In this document: piece by piece, positions 23,848-31,823 of the stretch
Layout of the letters: each line of letters begins with the position of its first letter
Numbering within the stretch: the stretch's first letter is position 1
Source: JAHCHG01 sp965214585
GTDB taxonomy: Bacteria > Acidobacteriota > Blastocatellia > Pyrinomonadales > Pyrinomonadaceae
NCBI GenBank assembly: GCA_965214585.1
Contig: OZ243957.1
Span: forward strand, 4,464,001-4,528,000
Reading direction: 5' to 3'
Length of the DNA stretch: 64,000 nt
Notes under the pieces: model-generated
Database searches by the model: none
What the model saw: the letters and a program-made list of their open reading frames with translations, nothing else
Told to the model about the DNA's origin: nothing
Position numbers and translations under genes: made by a program

Positions 23848-24408
23848 TTAATCTTCTTTATCTTCTTCTTTCATATTCGTGTTGGTTGTCATATTGTCCG
23901 TATCGCTGCTCATATTAGCAACCGAATCGCCGGCGGCAACCTTCATTTCATTTTTAACGCTTGTTACACCGTCAATTTCGCTGGCAACTTTGTAGGCTTT
24001 ATCCATTTGCGCCTTTGAGCCAACCGTTCCTCTGAGCGTGACAACATTGTTGTTGACATCAACATTCAAGGTTGATTCTCTCAAATCGTCGGTGGTCATC
24101 AAAGCGGAACGGGTTTTCGTCCAAAGCCATCCGTCTTCCGCGCCCGAACCGATGGTATCTTCCATTTTTTCGGCTCTTGTCGCATATTTATCTTTGTCTG
24201 CATCGTAAGTTTCGCGGGTAATGTCCCCGTCCCAATCATCATCTGTCATTACCGTATCATTAGCCATATTCGTATTCATCATATTGGCATTTATGTTGTC
24301 ATCGGTAACGATAGCATTATTTGTATTGTCATTTTCCGGTATTGTTTCACATCCGATCAAAGCCATTGCAAAAATGGCAACTACTGCAAGTATTGTAAAT
24401 TTTTTCAT
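23848..24408 (-). CDS. BON-domain lipoprotein
   Basis: 186 residues. Lipobox ALIGC with Cys20. An Asn/Asp/Met-rich linker (25-60) leads to one BON domain (about 90-160: WTKTRSALMTTDDLRESTLNVDV...VTLRGTVGSKAQ...VASEIDGVTSVKNEMKV). BON proteins of the envelope (OsmY type) respond to osmotic and membrane stress. The acidic tail has further Asn/Thr repeats. Anchored in the outer or inner membrane on the periplasmic side. Confidence 0.88.
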   Translation of the reverse strand: MKKFTILAVVAIFAMALIGCETIPENDNTNNAIVTDDNINANMMNTNMANDTVMTDDDWDGDITRETYDADKDKYATRAEKMEDTIGSGAEDGWLWTKTRSALMTTDDLRESTLNVDVNNNVVTLRGTVGSKAQMDKAYKVASEIDGVTSVKNEMKVAAGDSVANMSSDTDNMTTNTNMKEEDKED

Positions 24409-24656
24409 ATTGATTCCTCTGTTTGTAACTTAAAAAATTAATTTTCCAGTCCTTAAAATATATTTTAGTATATCAAGCAAAAGTTTCAAAATCGAACGAT
24501 TTTGCCGATATACGTTTCAGAAAAAGTAAATTTACAACAAATCCGACTCAAATGCAAATAAAATAATACAAGGTAAGGCAACTTTTCCGGTTTTCAGCGC
24601 AACCTATTCAAGTCACATAAAAATATAGAGAACTGATATTTTTCAATTTCGCGCGA

Positions 24657-25259
24657 TTAGTTTTTATTTTCGCGCTCTTCGCGTTTGACTTGTTTGGCAA
24701 GCTCGTTTGCCTGATCGCTGTAATCCTGCGCGACTGCCATAATTTTTTTGAAATTTTCCTGACTTTCGGTAAATTCGATCATCAATTTATCGCGCTGATC
24801 TTTATTTTCCGGGTCATAATTGTCGCGCAAAGAACGCGCAACCTGCCGCTGAAATTCAAACGCATCGAGAAGTTTGCTCAAACTCTGCTGTTTCAAGCCG
24901 AGATAAGTTTTGAAATTGTCATTAATATTCAAATCCCGCGCCATATCTATTTTATCAATCGCTTTTTTGCCCGCGCCCACGCCGTCGTTTATCACATAAA
25001 CCAAATCATCCGCAATCTTTCTCGCTTCTTCCGCCTTTTTGTCGCGCATTGCGATTTTGAAATCTTCGATTTTATTAAAATTAGCTTTATACAGTTTTTT
25101 GATCGTCTTCAAATCATCATTCGCACTACTGACGAGTTCGACTGCTTTATCCGTGTCATCCGTAAAATCAAGCAAACCCGAAGAATCATCGCTCTTGCCG
25201 CAGGCAAAAGCGAAAACCAACAAAAATACTAACAAAAATTTTAATAAATCTTTTTTCAT
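24657..25259 (-). CDS. Helical lipoprotein of unknown function
   Basis: 200 residues. Signal peptide and lipobox FAFAC (Cys20). The mature part is almost wholly alpha-helical and charged (VELVSSANDDLKTIKKLYKAN...QRQVARSLRDNYDPENKDQRD), like a four-helix bundle. No named family is recognised. It stands between a BON lipoprotein and a membrane protein on the same strand with short gaps. Confidence 0.75.
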   Translation of the reverse strand: MKKDLLKFLLVFLLVFAFACGKSDDSSGLLDFTDDTDKAVELVSSANDDLKTIKKLYKANFNKIEDFKIAMRDKKAEEARKIADDLVYVINDGVGAGKKAIDKIDMARDLNINDNFKTYLGLKQQSLSKLLDAFEFQRQVARSLRDNYDPENKDQRDKLMIEFTESQENFKKIMAVAQDYSDQANELAKQVKREERENKN

Positions 25260-25306
25260 TAACTTCTCACTTCTTATTTCTACCTTCTCACTTCCAATTT
25301 CTCACT

Positions 25307-26362
25307 TCAAACAAGACGAACATTTTTCGTCGCTTTGCGCTTCCAGATAAAGCCGTCGAGAATATAATGCGTCAACTGCGGCACGGCGAGCAGCGGAACG
25401 AGATACAATTTCCAAGTTTCCAAATCCCAGAACGAACCGAAAAACCAATCTCTTTCGTGCCAAACCACGCGATGCCAGACGAGTTCTTCGGCGTAAGCGA
25501 AAAACCAGAGCGTCGCCAGAAATATAAACAAATTATGCGAAAACGTGCGGTAAACTTTCCCCGTTTTCTCGCGCCTCGCCTTCGCGTAAAAATAGATCAG
25601 CGCGAAATACGGAACGCCGTGAATTATCACATTTGTAACCGTAAAAGCGTAATCGGAATTGAGCCAAACGATTCCGACATACCAGCAAATCGCCGTTGTC
25701 AAAATGATTATATCTTTCCCGACATTCAAAAAACCGTCTTTGAAATAAAGATAAATTGATTTGCCAAAATAAGCCGCGAGCGCGAGAACATAAACGGGAA
25801 ACAAAATCGTTTCGACAAAAGCGGGCAGATTTACAAAATCGCCTTCGACAAACCAACTGAAATTTCGCTGATTTGTCATCCAAAACGCCAGCGGATAAAC
25901 GGTTGCAAGATAAACCGCAAGCGCGTCAATCCACCAAGTTAAGTTATTATTTTCATTCGCTTTACGCCGATAAAGCGCAACCCAGCCGTATTGCTGACGC
26001 ACAAAATGAAAAACCGCCAAGTAAGCAAGAACGCGCCAGAACGTCAGTTCGCCCTGCGAATAAACCAAAACGCCGCCGATGTAACCGAAAATCGGCACTA
26101 AAACGTAAAGCCAAAACCTTTCCTTTAATTCTTCAACGTCAAAATAAACTCGAAAAGAAGTTGACCAAACGTGCGCCACATCAATCAACAAAATCGCCGA
26201 AATCCAAGTCCAATCGGGCGTATCTTGATTCAAAAAACCAAACTGCCAGCCGATTGCCAGAAGCAAAAGCGAAAGAACCGCGCTTCCCAAAAAGACTGAT
26301 AAATCTACACTTCGGGAAAACAGCCATTTATTTTTATTTGAAAAGTCTTCTTTCATTTTCAC
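25307..26362 (-). CDS. Polytopic membrane protein of unknown function
   Basis: 351 residues with about eight or nine hydrophobic helices. Conserved-looking His-containing motifs lie within or next to helices (LLIDVAHVWSTSFR, FHFVRQQYGWVALYRR, IIHGVPYFALIYFYAK, QLTHYILDGFIWKRK). The HxxR/H and THYILDG arrangement recalls membrane di-iron or carotenoid-cleaving enzymes of the Brp/Blh type, but the similarity is too weak to name it. Starts 40 nt before a repeat-rich gap. Confidence 0.75.
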   Translation of the reverse strand: MKMKEDFSNKNKWLFSRSVDLSVFLGSAVLSLLLLAIGWQFGFLNQDTPDWTWISAILLIDVAHVWSTSFRVYFDVEELKERFWLYVLVPIFGYIGGVLVYSQGELTFWRVLAYLAVFHFVRQQYGWVALYRRKANENNNLTWWIDALAVYLATVYPLAFWMTNQRNFSWFVEGDFVNLPAFVETILFPVYVLALAAYFGKSIYLYFKDGFLNVGKDIIILTTAICWYVGIVWLNSDYAFTVTNVIIHGVPYFALIYFYAKARREKTGKVYRTFSHNLFIFLATLWFFAYAEELVWHRVVWHERDWFFGSFWDLETWKLYLVPLLAVPQLTHYILDGFIWKRKATKNVRLV

Positions 26363-26542
26363 ATCAAAATTTGCAATTTATAAACAAATTGTTTAGCATT
26401 TCAAAACAATCCACACTAAACGGGCAATTGCTCTTTAGTTCCCTCCGAGTTACGATTCGGAGGATTTTTCCTTTAAATTCCCGTTTGCAGCTTCATTATA
26501 TTACAGTTCTGGATAAAATTTTATTTAACTCTGATAATTTCC

Positions 26543-26770
26543 TGTCGCTGAAGGCGACAAATATAATAGCGTAGGGAGTAATGGAGCAAAGCGAAATGAA
26601 TCCCTACGTCTGATTGAAAAAAAATCCGCTCGCTGAAAGTGAGCAACAAATTTGCTTGCGCCCGCGTGTTGCTCACTTTCAGCGAGCAATTGGTAACTTA
26701 ACAAAACGTAGGGTTTCACTCATTTCATTCGTTCCACCCTACGCTATTATATTTGTCGCTTTCAGCGACG
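26543..26770. repeat. Nested palindromic MITE-like element, family 1, copy 2
   Basis: In the 446-bp gap 26363-26808. The outer arms (GTCGCTGAAGGCGACAAATA to GCGTAGGG and its mirror at 26737-26770), the second pair around CCCTACGT and the inner pair GCTCGCTGAAAGTGAGCAA are nested as in the copy at 7555. The rest of the gap shows no gene. Confidence 0.88.
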
Positions 26771-26808
26771 AAGATCAAAAATGAAGAAGAACAAATTTAA
26801 AACTGTCT

Positions 26809-27009
26809 ATGAAATCTAAAAATTGCGAATGCAAAAATCAGAAAAAGACCGAAGTTACAAAAACCATCAAATCGGCAAAGCGCGAAATTCTGCTTGAAAA
26901 CGCGCCCGCTTACGTCTGTCAGGATTGCGGCGAAATTTATTTTGAAAAACAATTTATAATCAATTTAGAGCAGAAATTGAGAAAAGAAGACAAAAAATCA
27001 TTGGTTTAG
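26809..27009 (+). CDS. YgiT-type zinc-finger protein (MqsA N-terminal-like)
   Basis: 66 residues. Paired cysteines NCEC near the start and VCQDCGEIYFE in the middle form the zinc site of YgiT/MqsA-type antitoxins, followed by a short helix. The usual partner toxin (MqsR/HigB-like) and the C-terminal helix-turn-helix of MqsA are absent. It converges on the next gene with a 4-bp overlap. Confidence 0.75.
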   Translation: MKSKNCECKNQKKTEVTKTIKSAKREILLENAPAYVCQDCGEIYFEKQFIINLEQKLRKEDKKSLV

Positions 27010-27407
27010 TTAAGTTGTATGAAATCTTCGTGTAACTCAACTTTCCAGTTAAAATGCTTGCCGACGACATAAAATTTAGATTCTTTGAATTCTTTAATAC
27101 TTTCGGGCATTTCAATATGAAAACCGAAATCGAAGTAAAATAAATATTCCGATTCTAAAATATGCAAACCATTTGATAACACTTGATGACTTTCCTTTGA
27201 ATTTTCCCGAAAATGAAATTCTTCAACTTCGCTAATTGCTAATTTTACATTAACCCAACCATCATTTTCCAAAGTTTCAATATCTCTAACTGAAATTATT
27301 ATTACGATATTTGTTGCGGAATAATCATTGCGAAAAGAAATTTTAATATCACGAATGACCGAATCATAAAAGAAATTAAACCGTTCTAAAAACTTATTGA
27401 TTTTCAT
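27006..27407 (-). CDS. Hypothetical acidic protein
   Basis: 133 residues, no signal peptide or membrane segment, alternating strand/helix pattern. It is acidic and AT-rich compared with its upstream neighbour and resembles small immunity-like proteins in composition only. Its start overlaps the end of the FAD oxidoreductase gene by 14 bp, so it is probably the last gene of that operon. No family recognised. Confidence 0.65.
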   Translation of the reverse strand: MKINKFLERFNFFYDSVIRDIKISFRNDYSATNIVIIISVRDIETLENDGWVNVKLAISEVEEFHFRENSKESHQVLSNGLHILESEYLFYFDFGFHIEMPESIKEFKESKFYVVGKHFNWKVELHEDFIQLN

Positions 27408-29004
27408 TTAAAATCTCATTTGCCGCCCGCGTTCCGTGATAAAACGCTTCTTCAAAAAGCGCGATTCCGCTTAAATCCGAATGGGCGAAATGTATATTTC
27501 TAAACGACTTCTGCGCCTTTTCGCGTGCGCCGTTCCATAAAAAATCCGTGCGCGGCGAGATCATCGCGTGTCCCCAGCGCATTATATCAATCCGCGTCGT
27601 CAATTGCCGAATTTCGGGATGTGCGCGTTCCAGATCGGTCAAACAAATGTCGGATAATTCCTTCCAATCGAGGCTGAAAAGTTTCGCCCGCCCGTTTTTT
27701 TCGGTCATCGGATAATAATAAGTCCAGACGCTCGCGCCGTAATCAATTCCCTTCTGATGCGTGGCGACGACGTAACCGAGCGACGGGCTTTCATACAAAA
27801 CATTGTCCCAAGCAAGCGGAAAATCACGGCGATCCGTTGATTTCGGACGATCTTTTAAAAACAAATTTGCGACAAACCAAGCGTTATGCTCGAATTCGCT
27901 CAGATAATTCGGCGGATTTTCCTTAAAATCGCGTATCAGATATTTCGCCGTGAAAACCGGCGCGGCGAAGATCACTTTTTCGGCGCGAATACCGCGAATT
28001 TCTTTTGTTTCGGCATTGTAACAAATCACGTCAACGCCTTTTTCGTTCGGAAAAATTTCGACGGCGATTTGCGAATATTTGATCTTATCCTTTGTTTTAT
28101 CGGCTAAATAATTGACAAACCGCCCGTTTCCTTCGGGAAACGTGATAAAAGATTGCGATTCCGCGCCGCTTTGCCGCACGCGCGAGCAAAAATAAAAAAG
28201 TCCCGCCCACGCCGAAGTGTTTTCCAATTTCAAACCGTAATCATCGCGGCAAGCGTAATCGCAATACCAAAATAATCTTTCGGAATTGAAACCTTTTTGT
28301 TTGAGCCACGTCGCAAAGGAAATTTTATCGAGCGCGATAACTTCCGCGTCCGTCGAGCAATTCGCAATCGGCAGAATAAATGCGCGTTTTCCTTTTGCGT
28401 CGCGCCAATCAACCCAAAAATCAATCTGTTTCTGAAATTCTGCTAACTGCCTTTCATCTTCCGCGCTTGCGCCGACGTGCAAATATAAGCCTTCATACCA
28501 ACTTCCTTTGTAAAAAACGCGCTCTTCCGGTTCGCGTATCAAGAATTGTTCTTTAATTTTGAGTTCGCCGTTTTCATCGAAGCCTTCGGACAAATTCATT
28601 TCGCCCAAAAGTTCGATCAACGCGGCGTTTTCATTAAACGGAATCGGCAGATAATGCGCTCCCCACGGATAGGAAACGAGTTTTGAAGTTCCGCTTGCCG
28701 AAGTTCCGCCGATTCGATTTTCGAGTTCGAGCAAAATGAAATCGTTAAAATCCTTTTTTTGCAGTTTCCAAGCCGCGCTCAAACCCGCGACTCCGCCGCC
28801 GATTATCGCAACTTTTGTGTTTTCCCAATTGTTTTCGGGAACTTCAAAGCTGCGGTTTTCGCGCAGAATATGTCCGAGATTCGCATTTGCGCCGACGATT
28901 TCGCCGTCGTAAGAAATTATTTCGGAATCGGTTTTGCAAGCGGCAATGGCGATTGGCAAGCCTAAAAAGGATTTTAATATTTCGCGGCGCGTGAATTGAG
29001 GCAT
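27394..29004 (-). CDS. FAD-dependent oxidoreductase (amine-oxidase-like), exported
   Basis: 536 residues. The N-terminus has a twin-arginine-like TRREILK and a lipobox-like AIAAC, so export with the folded cofactor is likely. The dinucleotide-binding motif IIGGGVAGLSAAWKL lies near residue 68, followed by an acidic strand end and NRIGGTS. The C-terminal FAD segment includes HSDLSGIALFEEAFYHG. The fold is that of flavin amine oxidases. It is downstream of an aminopropyltransferase-like gene, and oxidation of a polyamine or polyamine-modified product is a plausible role. Confidence 0.8.
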   Translation of the reverse strand: MPQFTRREILKSFLGLPIAIAACKTDSEIISYDGEIVGANANLGHILRENRSFEVPENNWENTKVAIIGGGVAGLSAAWKLQKKDFNDFILLELENRIGGTSASGTSKLVSYPWGAHYLPIPFNENAALIELLGEMNLSEGFDENGELKIKEQFLIREPEERVFYKGSWYEGLYLHVGASAEDERQLAEFQKQIDFWVDWRDAKGKRAFILPIANCSTDAEVIALDKISFATWLKQKGFNSERLFWYCDYACRDDYGLKLENTSAWAGLFYFCSRVRQSGAESQSFITFPEGNGRFVNYLADKTKDKIKYSQIAVEIFPNEKGVDVICYNAETKEIRGIRAEKVIFAAPVFTAKYLIRDFKENPPNYLSEFEHNAWFVANLFLKDRPKSTDRRDFPLAWDNVLYESPSLGYVVATHQKGIDYGASVWTYYYPMTEKNGRAKLFSLDWKELSDICLTDLERAHPEIRQLTTRIDIMRWGHAMISPRTDFLWNGAREKAQKSFRNIHFAHSDLSGIALFEEAFYHGTRAANEILNENQ

Positions 29005-29009
29005 TTTTC

Positions 29010-29456
29010 TTACAAGCTGATTTCATCCAGTATCAAAATTTCCAATTCCCTAACTCGTTTCAAACCTTTGTCATTGCACAAAAAAGCATCGCAACCATTT
29101 TCCAAAGCAGTAGCGATTTGCAATGCGTCGGGAGTTCTTAAATTATAATTTGCGCGAAGTTCGGCGGCGATTTCGGCAATAGAAAAGGTTATCTGTTTAG
29201 TTTGAAAATCCGAACTGTTTTGCAAAATCTCAAAATATTGTTTTTTCAAATTTGCATTATTGTTGCGAATTGGATGAATCAAAACTTCGCAGAGCGTTAT
29301 AACTGAAGTTATTCCAATAATTTTCTCTTTTTCGACGCGCTCAAATACTGCCGTTACAAGCGTGTCATAATCGGGATTTGCCTCGACAAAATAAATTATC
29401 GGCGCAGTATCAAAAGCAAGTTTTGAAACATTTTTTAAAGCATCGTCTAGTTTCAT
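29010..29456 (-). CDS. PIN-domain toxin, VapC-like
   Basis: 148 residues from the ATG at 29456. PIN-fold acidic residues are present: Asp in LAFDTAPIIYFVE, Glu in TLCEVL, Asp in LRTPDALQIATAL and CNDKGL. PIN toxins are magnesium-dependent RNases that cut tRNA or rRNA. Its ATG overlaps the antitoxin stop by one base (TGATG), typical of coupled toxin-antitoxin pairs. It ends 5 bp before the FAD oxidoreductase gene, inside an otherwise metabolic cluster. Confidence 0.85.
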   Translation of the reverse strand: MKLDDALKNVSKLAFDTAPIIYFVEANPDYDTLVTAVFERVEKEKIIGITSVITLCEVLIHPIRNNNANLKKQYFEILQNSSDFQTKQITFSIAEIAAELRANYNLRTPDALQIATALENGCDAFLCNDKGLKRVRELEILILDEISL

Positions 29457-29692
29457 CACGGACGATGCTCCCATTCATCTCGAAGGTCATCAACATATTT
29501 TTGCGCGTCAATTCCTTCCCAAATCTCCGCGCCCAAACCGTGAAGTTCCATAATACTTCGCTTTTTCGGCGACTCGGTTTCTCCTTCATCATTTGCCAAT
29601 TCTTCCGCCATCTTCGCCAAAAGTTTGATTTGCTCCTTTTGCGGCAAAGGCTTAATGTGCTGCCGGTAAATTCTTTCAATGTTCGTTTGCAT
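29456..29692 (-). CDS. Antitoxin of the PIN toxin
   Basis: 78 residues. An N-terminal helix (IERIYRQHIKPLPQKEQIKLLAKMAEEL), an acidic hinge and a C-terminal toxin-binding segment (AEIWEGIDAQKYVDDLRDEWEHR). AGGAG lies ~8 bp before the ATG. The DNA-binding part is not of the AbrB or Phd kind by eye. Assignment rests on size, overlap and the PIN partner. Confidence 0.75.
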   Translation of the reverse strand: MQTNIERIYRQHIKPLPQKEQIKLLAKMAEELANDEGETESPKKRSIMELHGLGAEIWEGIDAQKYVDDLRDEWEHRP

Positions 29693-29740
29693 AAAAAAAT
29701 ACTCCTAGTTTTTACTATTTTAGCAGAAAATTATTTTATA

Positions 29741-31264
29741 TCATTCAAATCTTCGCCACTCGGCTTCGTAATATCTGACGAGCGATTGATTATCGAGGCG
29801 GTTTATCTCGATTTCCTCATCTTTCGGCAGTTTCGTATCCGCCGTAAAAACGAAAAGCGAGCGAAGCGTTTGGTCGTTTAAGAATTTCAAATCTATATTT
29901 TCGGAAAGATTTTTCGGAGTTTCAAACGGCTGCAATTTTGCCAGAGCGTAACCCCAAATTCCGAAACTCGGAACGGTTGTTTGATACGGTTTGACGTAAA
30001 AACCCGACGCTTCGAGCGTTTTGATAATGCACCAGTAGGAATTTCGGGCAATCAGAGGCGATGTGCATTGGATGACGACTGCGGCATCGGGTTTTAGTTT
30101 TGATTTCAAGAGATTGTAGAAGCGCGTCGTATAGAGTTTTCCGAGCGCGAAATTGTTCGGGTCGGGAAAATCTATAACTGCGATGTCAAAAGGTTCGGCT
30201 TTTTCATTGTCGAGCCAAACAAAAGCGTCGTGGTTGATAATGGAAACGCGCTTGTCGTTCAACGAATAGTTATTCAATTCGGCTAAAGCGGGCAGATTTT
30301 TAGAAACTTTCGTCATTTCGGGATCGAGGTCAACAAGCGTAACCGTTTCAACCGACGGATATTTCAGAATTTCTCTGACCGCCAAGCCGTCGCCGCCGCC
30401 TAAAACCAAGACTCTTTTCGGTTTTTTTTCGTAAGCGGCAAATGCGGGATGAACGAGTGCTTCGTGGTAACGGTATTCGTCAAACGAATTAAATTGCAGA
30501 TTGCCATTCAGAAAAAGCGCGTAGCCGGTTTTGCCCGTTGTTACGACAATTCGCTGATACGGGGAAGTTTTCGTGTAAATTATATTGTCAACATAAAGCG
30601 CGTCTTCGGCTAAAGTGGTTAATTGATTGGCGTTTAAAAGTGCAATGGTTAAAACGATCAGCACGAAAAAACCTTTTGCCCGCAAAATGCCGACGTTTTT
30701 TTTCAAGATCGGCGCGAGCAGCCACGTTCCCCAAAGTCCGACGGCGGCATTTAAGATGCCGAAAACGAGCGACGTGCGAACCAAGCCGAGTTGCGGAACG
30801 AGAAAAAGCGGAAAAAGCAGAGAAGCGGCGAGTGCGCCGATGTAATCGAAGGCGAGAACGCGCGAAATCAAATCCTTAAAGTCCAGTTCGTCTTTTAGAA
30901 TTCTCATCAGCAGCGGAATTTCCAAGCCGACGAGCGTTCCGATGCCGAAAACTATCGAGTAAAGAACGAGGTTGAAATACGACAGATATGCGAATGTAAA
31001 GAAAAGAATCGGCGCGGAAAATCCGCCGAGAACGGCGACGGAAAATTCAACGTCTATAAATTTTTCGGCGACGTTTTTCTCGATGAATTTCGAGAGATAC
31101 GAGCCGACTCCCATCGCAAACAGGTAAATTCCGATGATAAGCGAAAATTGTGTCACCGAATCGCCGAGAACGTAGGACGCGAGCGTTCCGGCGAGGAGTT
31201 CGTAAATCAAGCCGCAGGTGGCGATGATTAAAACATTCAAAAAAAGCAGAGGTGTTTTATTCAT
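29741..31264 (-). CDS. Membrane-anchored spermidine-synthase-like protein
   Basis: 507 residues. The N-terminal ~225 residues hold six or seven membrane helices; residues ~270-450 are the aminopropyltransferase/methyltransferase fold (VLVLGGGDGLAVREIL, VTLVDLDPEMTKVSKNLP, DIAVIDFPDPNNFALGKLYT). The Asp pair expected in aminopropyl transfer is present (VDLDPE, DFPDP). It lies between DUF350 and a VapBC pair, with DUF4178 and speD upstream. The acceptor could be a lipid-linked or protein substrate at the membrane instead of free putrescine; this is inference. Confidence 0.88.
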   Translation of the reverse strand: MNKTPLLFLNVLIIATCGLIYELLAGTLASYVLGDSVTQFSLIIGIYLFAMGVGSYLSKFIEKNVAEKFIDVEFSVAVLGGFSAPILFFTFAYLSYFNLVLYSIVFGIGTLVGLEIPLLMRILKDELDFKDLISRVLAFDYIGALAASLLFPLFLVPQLGLVRTSLVFGILNAAVGLWGTWLLAPILKKNVGILRAKGFFVLIVLTIALLNANQLTTLAEDALYVDNIIYTKTSPYQRIVVTTGKTGYALFLNGNLQFNSFDEYRYHEALVHPAFAAYEKKPKRVLVLGGGDGLAVREILKYPSVETVTLVDLDPEMTKVSKNLPALAELNNYSLNDKRVSIINHDAFVWLDNEKAEPFDIAVIDFPDPNNFALGKLYTTRFYNLLKSKLKPDAAVVIQCTSPLIARNSYWCIIKTLEASGFYVKPYQTTVPSFGIWGYALAKLQPFETPKNLSENIDLKFLNDQTLRSLFVFTADTKLPKDEEIEINRLDNQSLVRYYEAEWRRFE

Positions 31265-31338
31265 AAGTTTAGGAATGCGGGAAAAGAGAAATAAACTGCC
31301 GTCATTTCTGAACTTTTATTCTTCTCTCGTCCCTTGAT

Positions 31339-31581
31339 TCATCCTTGAATCGCCGCCGAGATAATCATCGCAATACCGATCAGCATCGCGCCGATAATTA
31401 TTCCGAGCGCGGTGTTTTGATCTTCTTCGATCTCCTTGTGAACCGAATACGGCAAGCCTTTTTCTACGATGTAAAAAGCGACGGCGAAAAAGACCAAACC
31501 GATAAAGACGAAAAGCAGCGTTGACACCAAAACTTCGGGCAATTTGCTGTATTCTACAAAAAAAGCGAATGTATTCTGCAT
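31339..31581 (-). CDS. DUF350 family membrane protein (YjfL-like)
   Basis: 80 residues with two hydrophobic helices (LVSTLLFVFIGLVFFAVAFYIV and NTALGIIIGAMLIGIAMIIS) around a charged loop with YSVHKEIEEDQN. This matches a single DUF350 unit; E. coli YjfL is a larger relative next to the DUF4178 protein YjfK. It begins right at the stop of the 49-residue gene upstream, so the genes are translationally linked. Its biochemical role is not known. Confidence 0.85.
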   Translation of the reverse strand: MQNTFAFFVEYSKLPEVLVSTLLFVFIGLVFFAVAFYIVEKGLPYSVHKEIEEDQNTALGIIIGAMLIGIAMIISAAIQG

Positions 31582-31731
31582 TTATTTTCCTCCACGATAA
31601 CCTGTATAAATAAACGGCACGCCGACCACCGATCTGCGCCCCGAAGCCGCGAATTCCCAACCGAGCGCAGCCGATCCCAGATAAACCACGACTACTATAA
31701 CTCCAAGCAACAAATATAAAATCTTCAACAT
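31582..31731 (-). CDS. Very small membrane protein (49 residues)
   Basis: An ORF of 50 codons begins MLKILYLLLG and has one hydrophobic helix (to about residue 24, YLGSAALGWEF), then a basic stretch and the tail IYTGYRGGK. The start of DUF350 directly abuts its TAA, and its own 3' end (GGAGGAAAA) supplies the DUF350 ribosome binding site. It lies between DUF4178 and DUF350. Coding nature is supported by tight packing, a plausible protein and codon use like its neighbours. Confidence 0.75.
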   Translation of the reverse strand: MLKILYLLLGVIVVVVYLGSAALGWEFAASGRRSVVGVPFIYTGYRGGK

Positions 31732-31823
31732 AATCTTTTTTTTGAGTTTTGAAACTTCTTAGAGTTCGTAGAGTTATAAGAAGTATTTAACCAACTCTCC
31801 AAACTCTGTAAACTCCCAAAACT

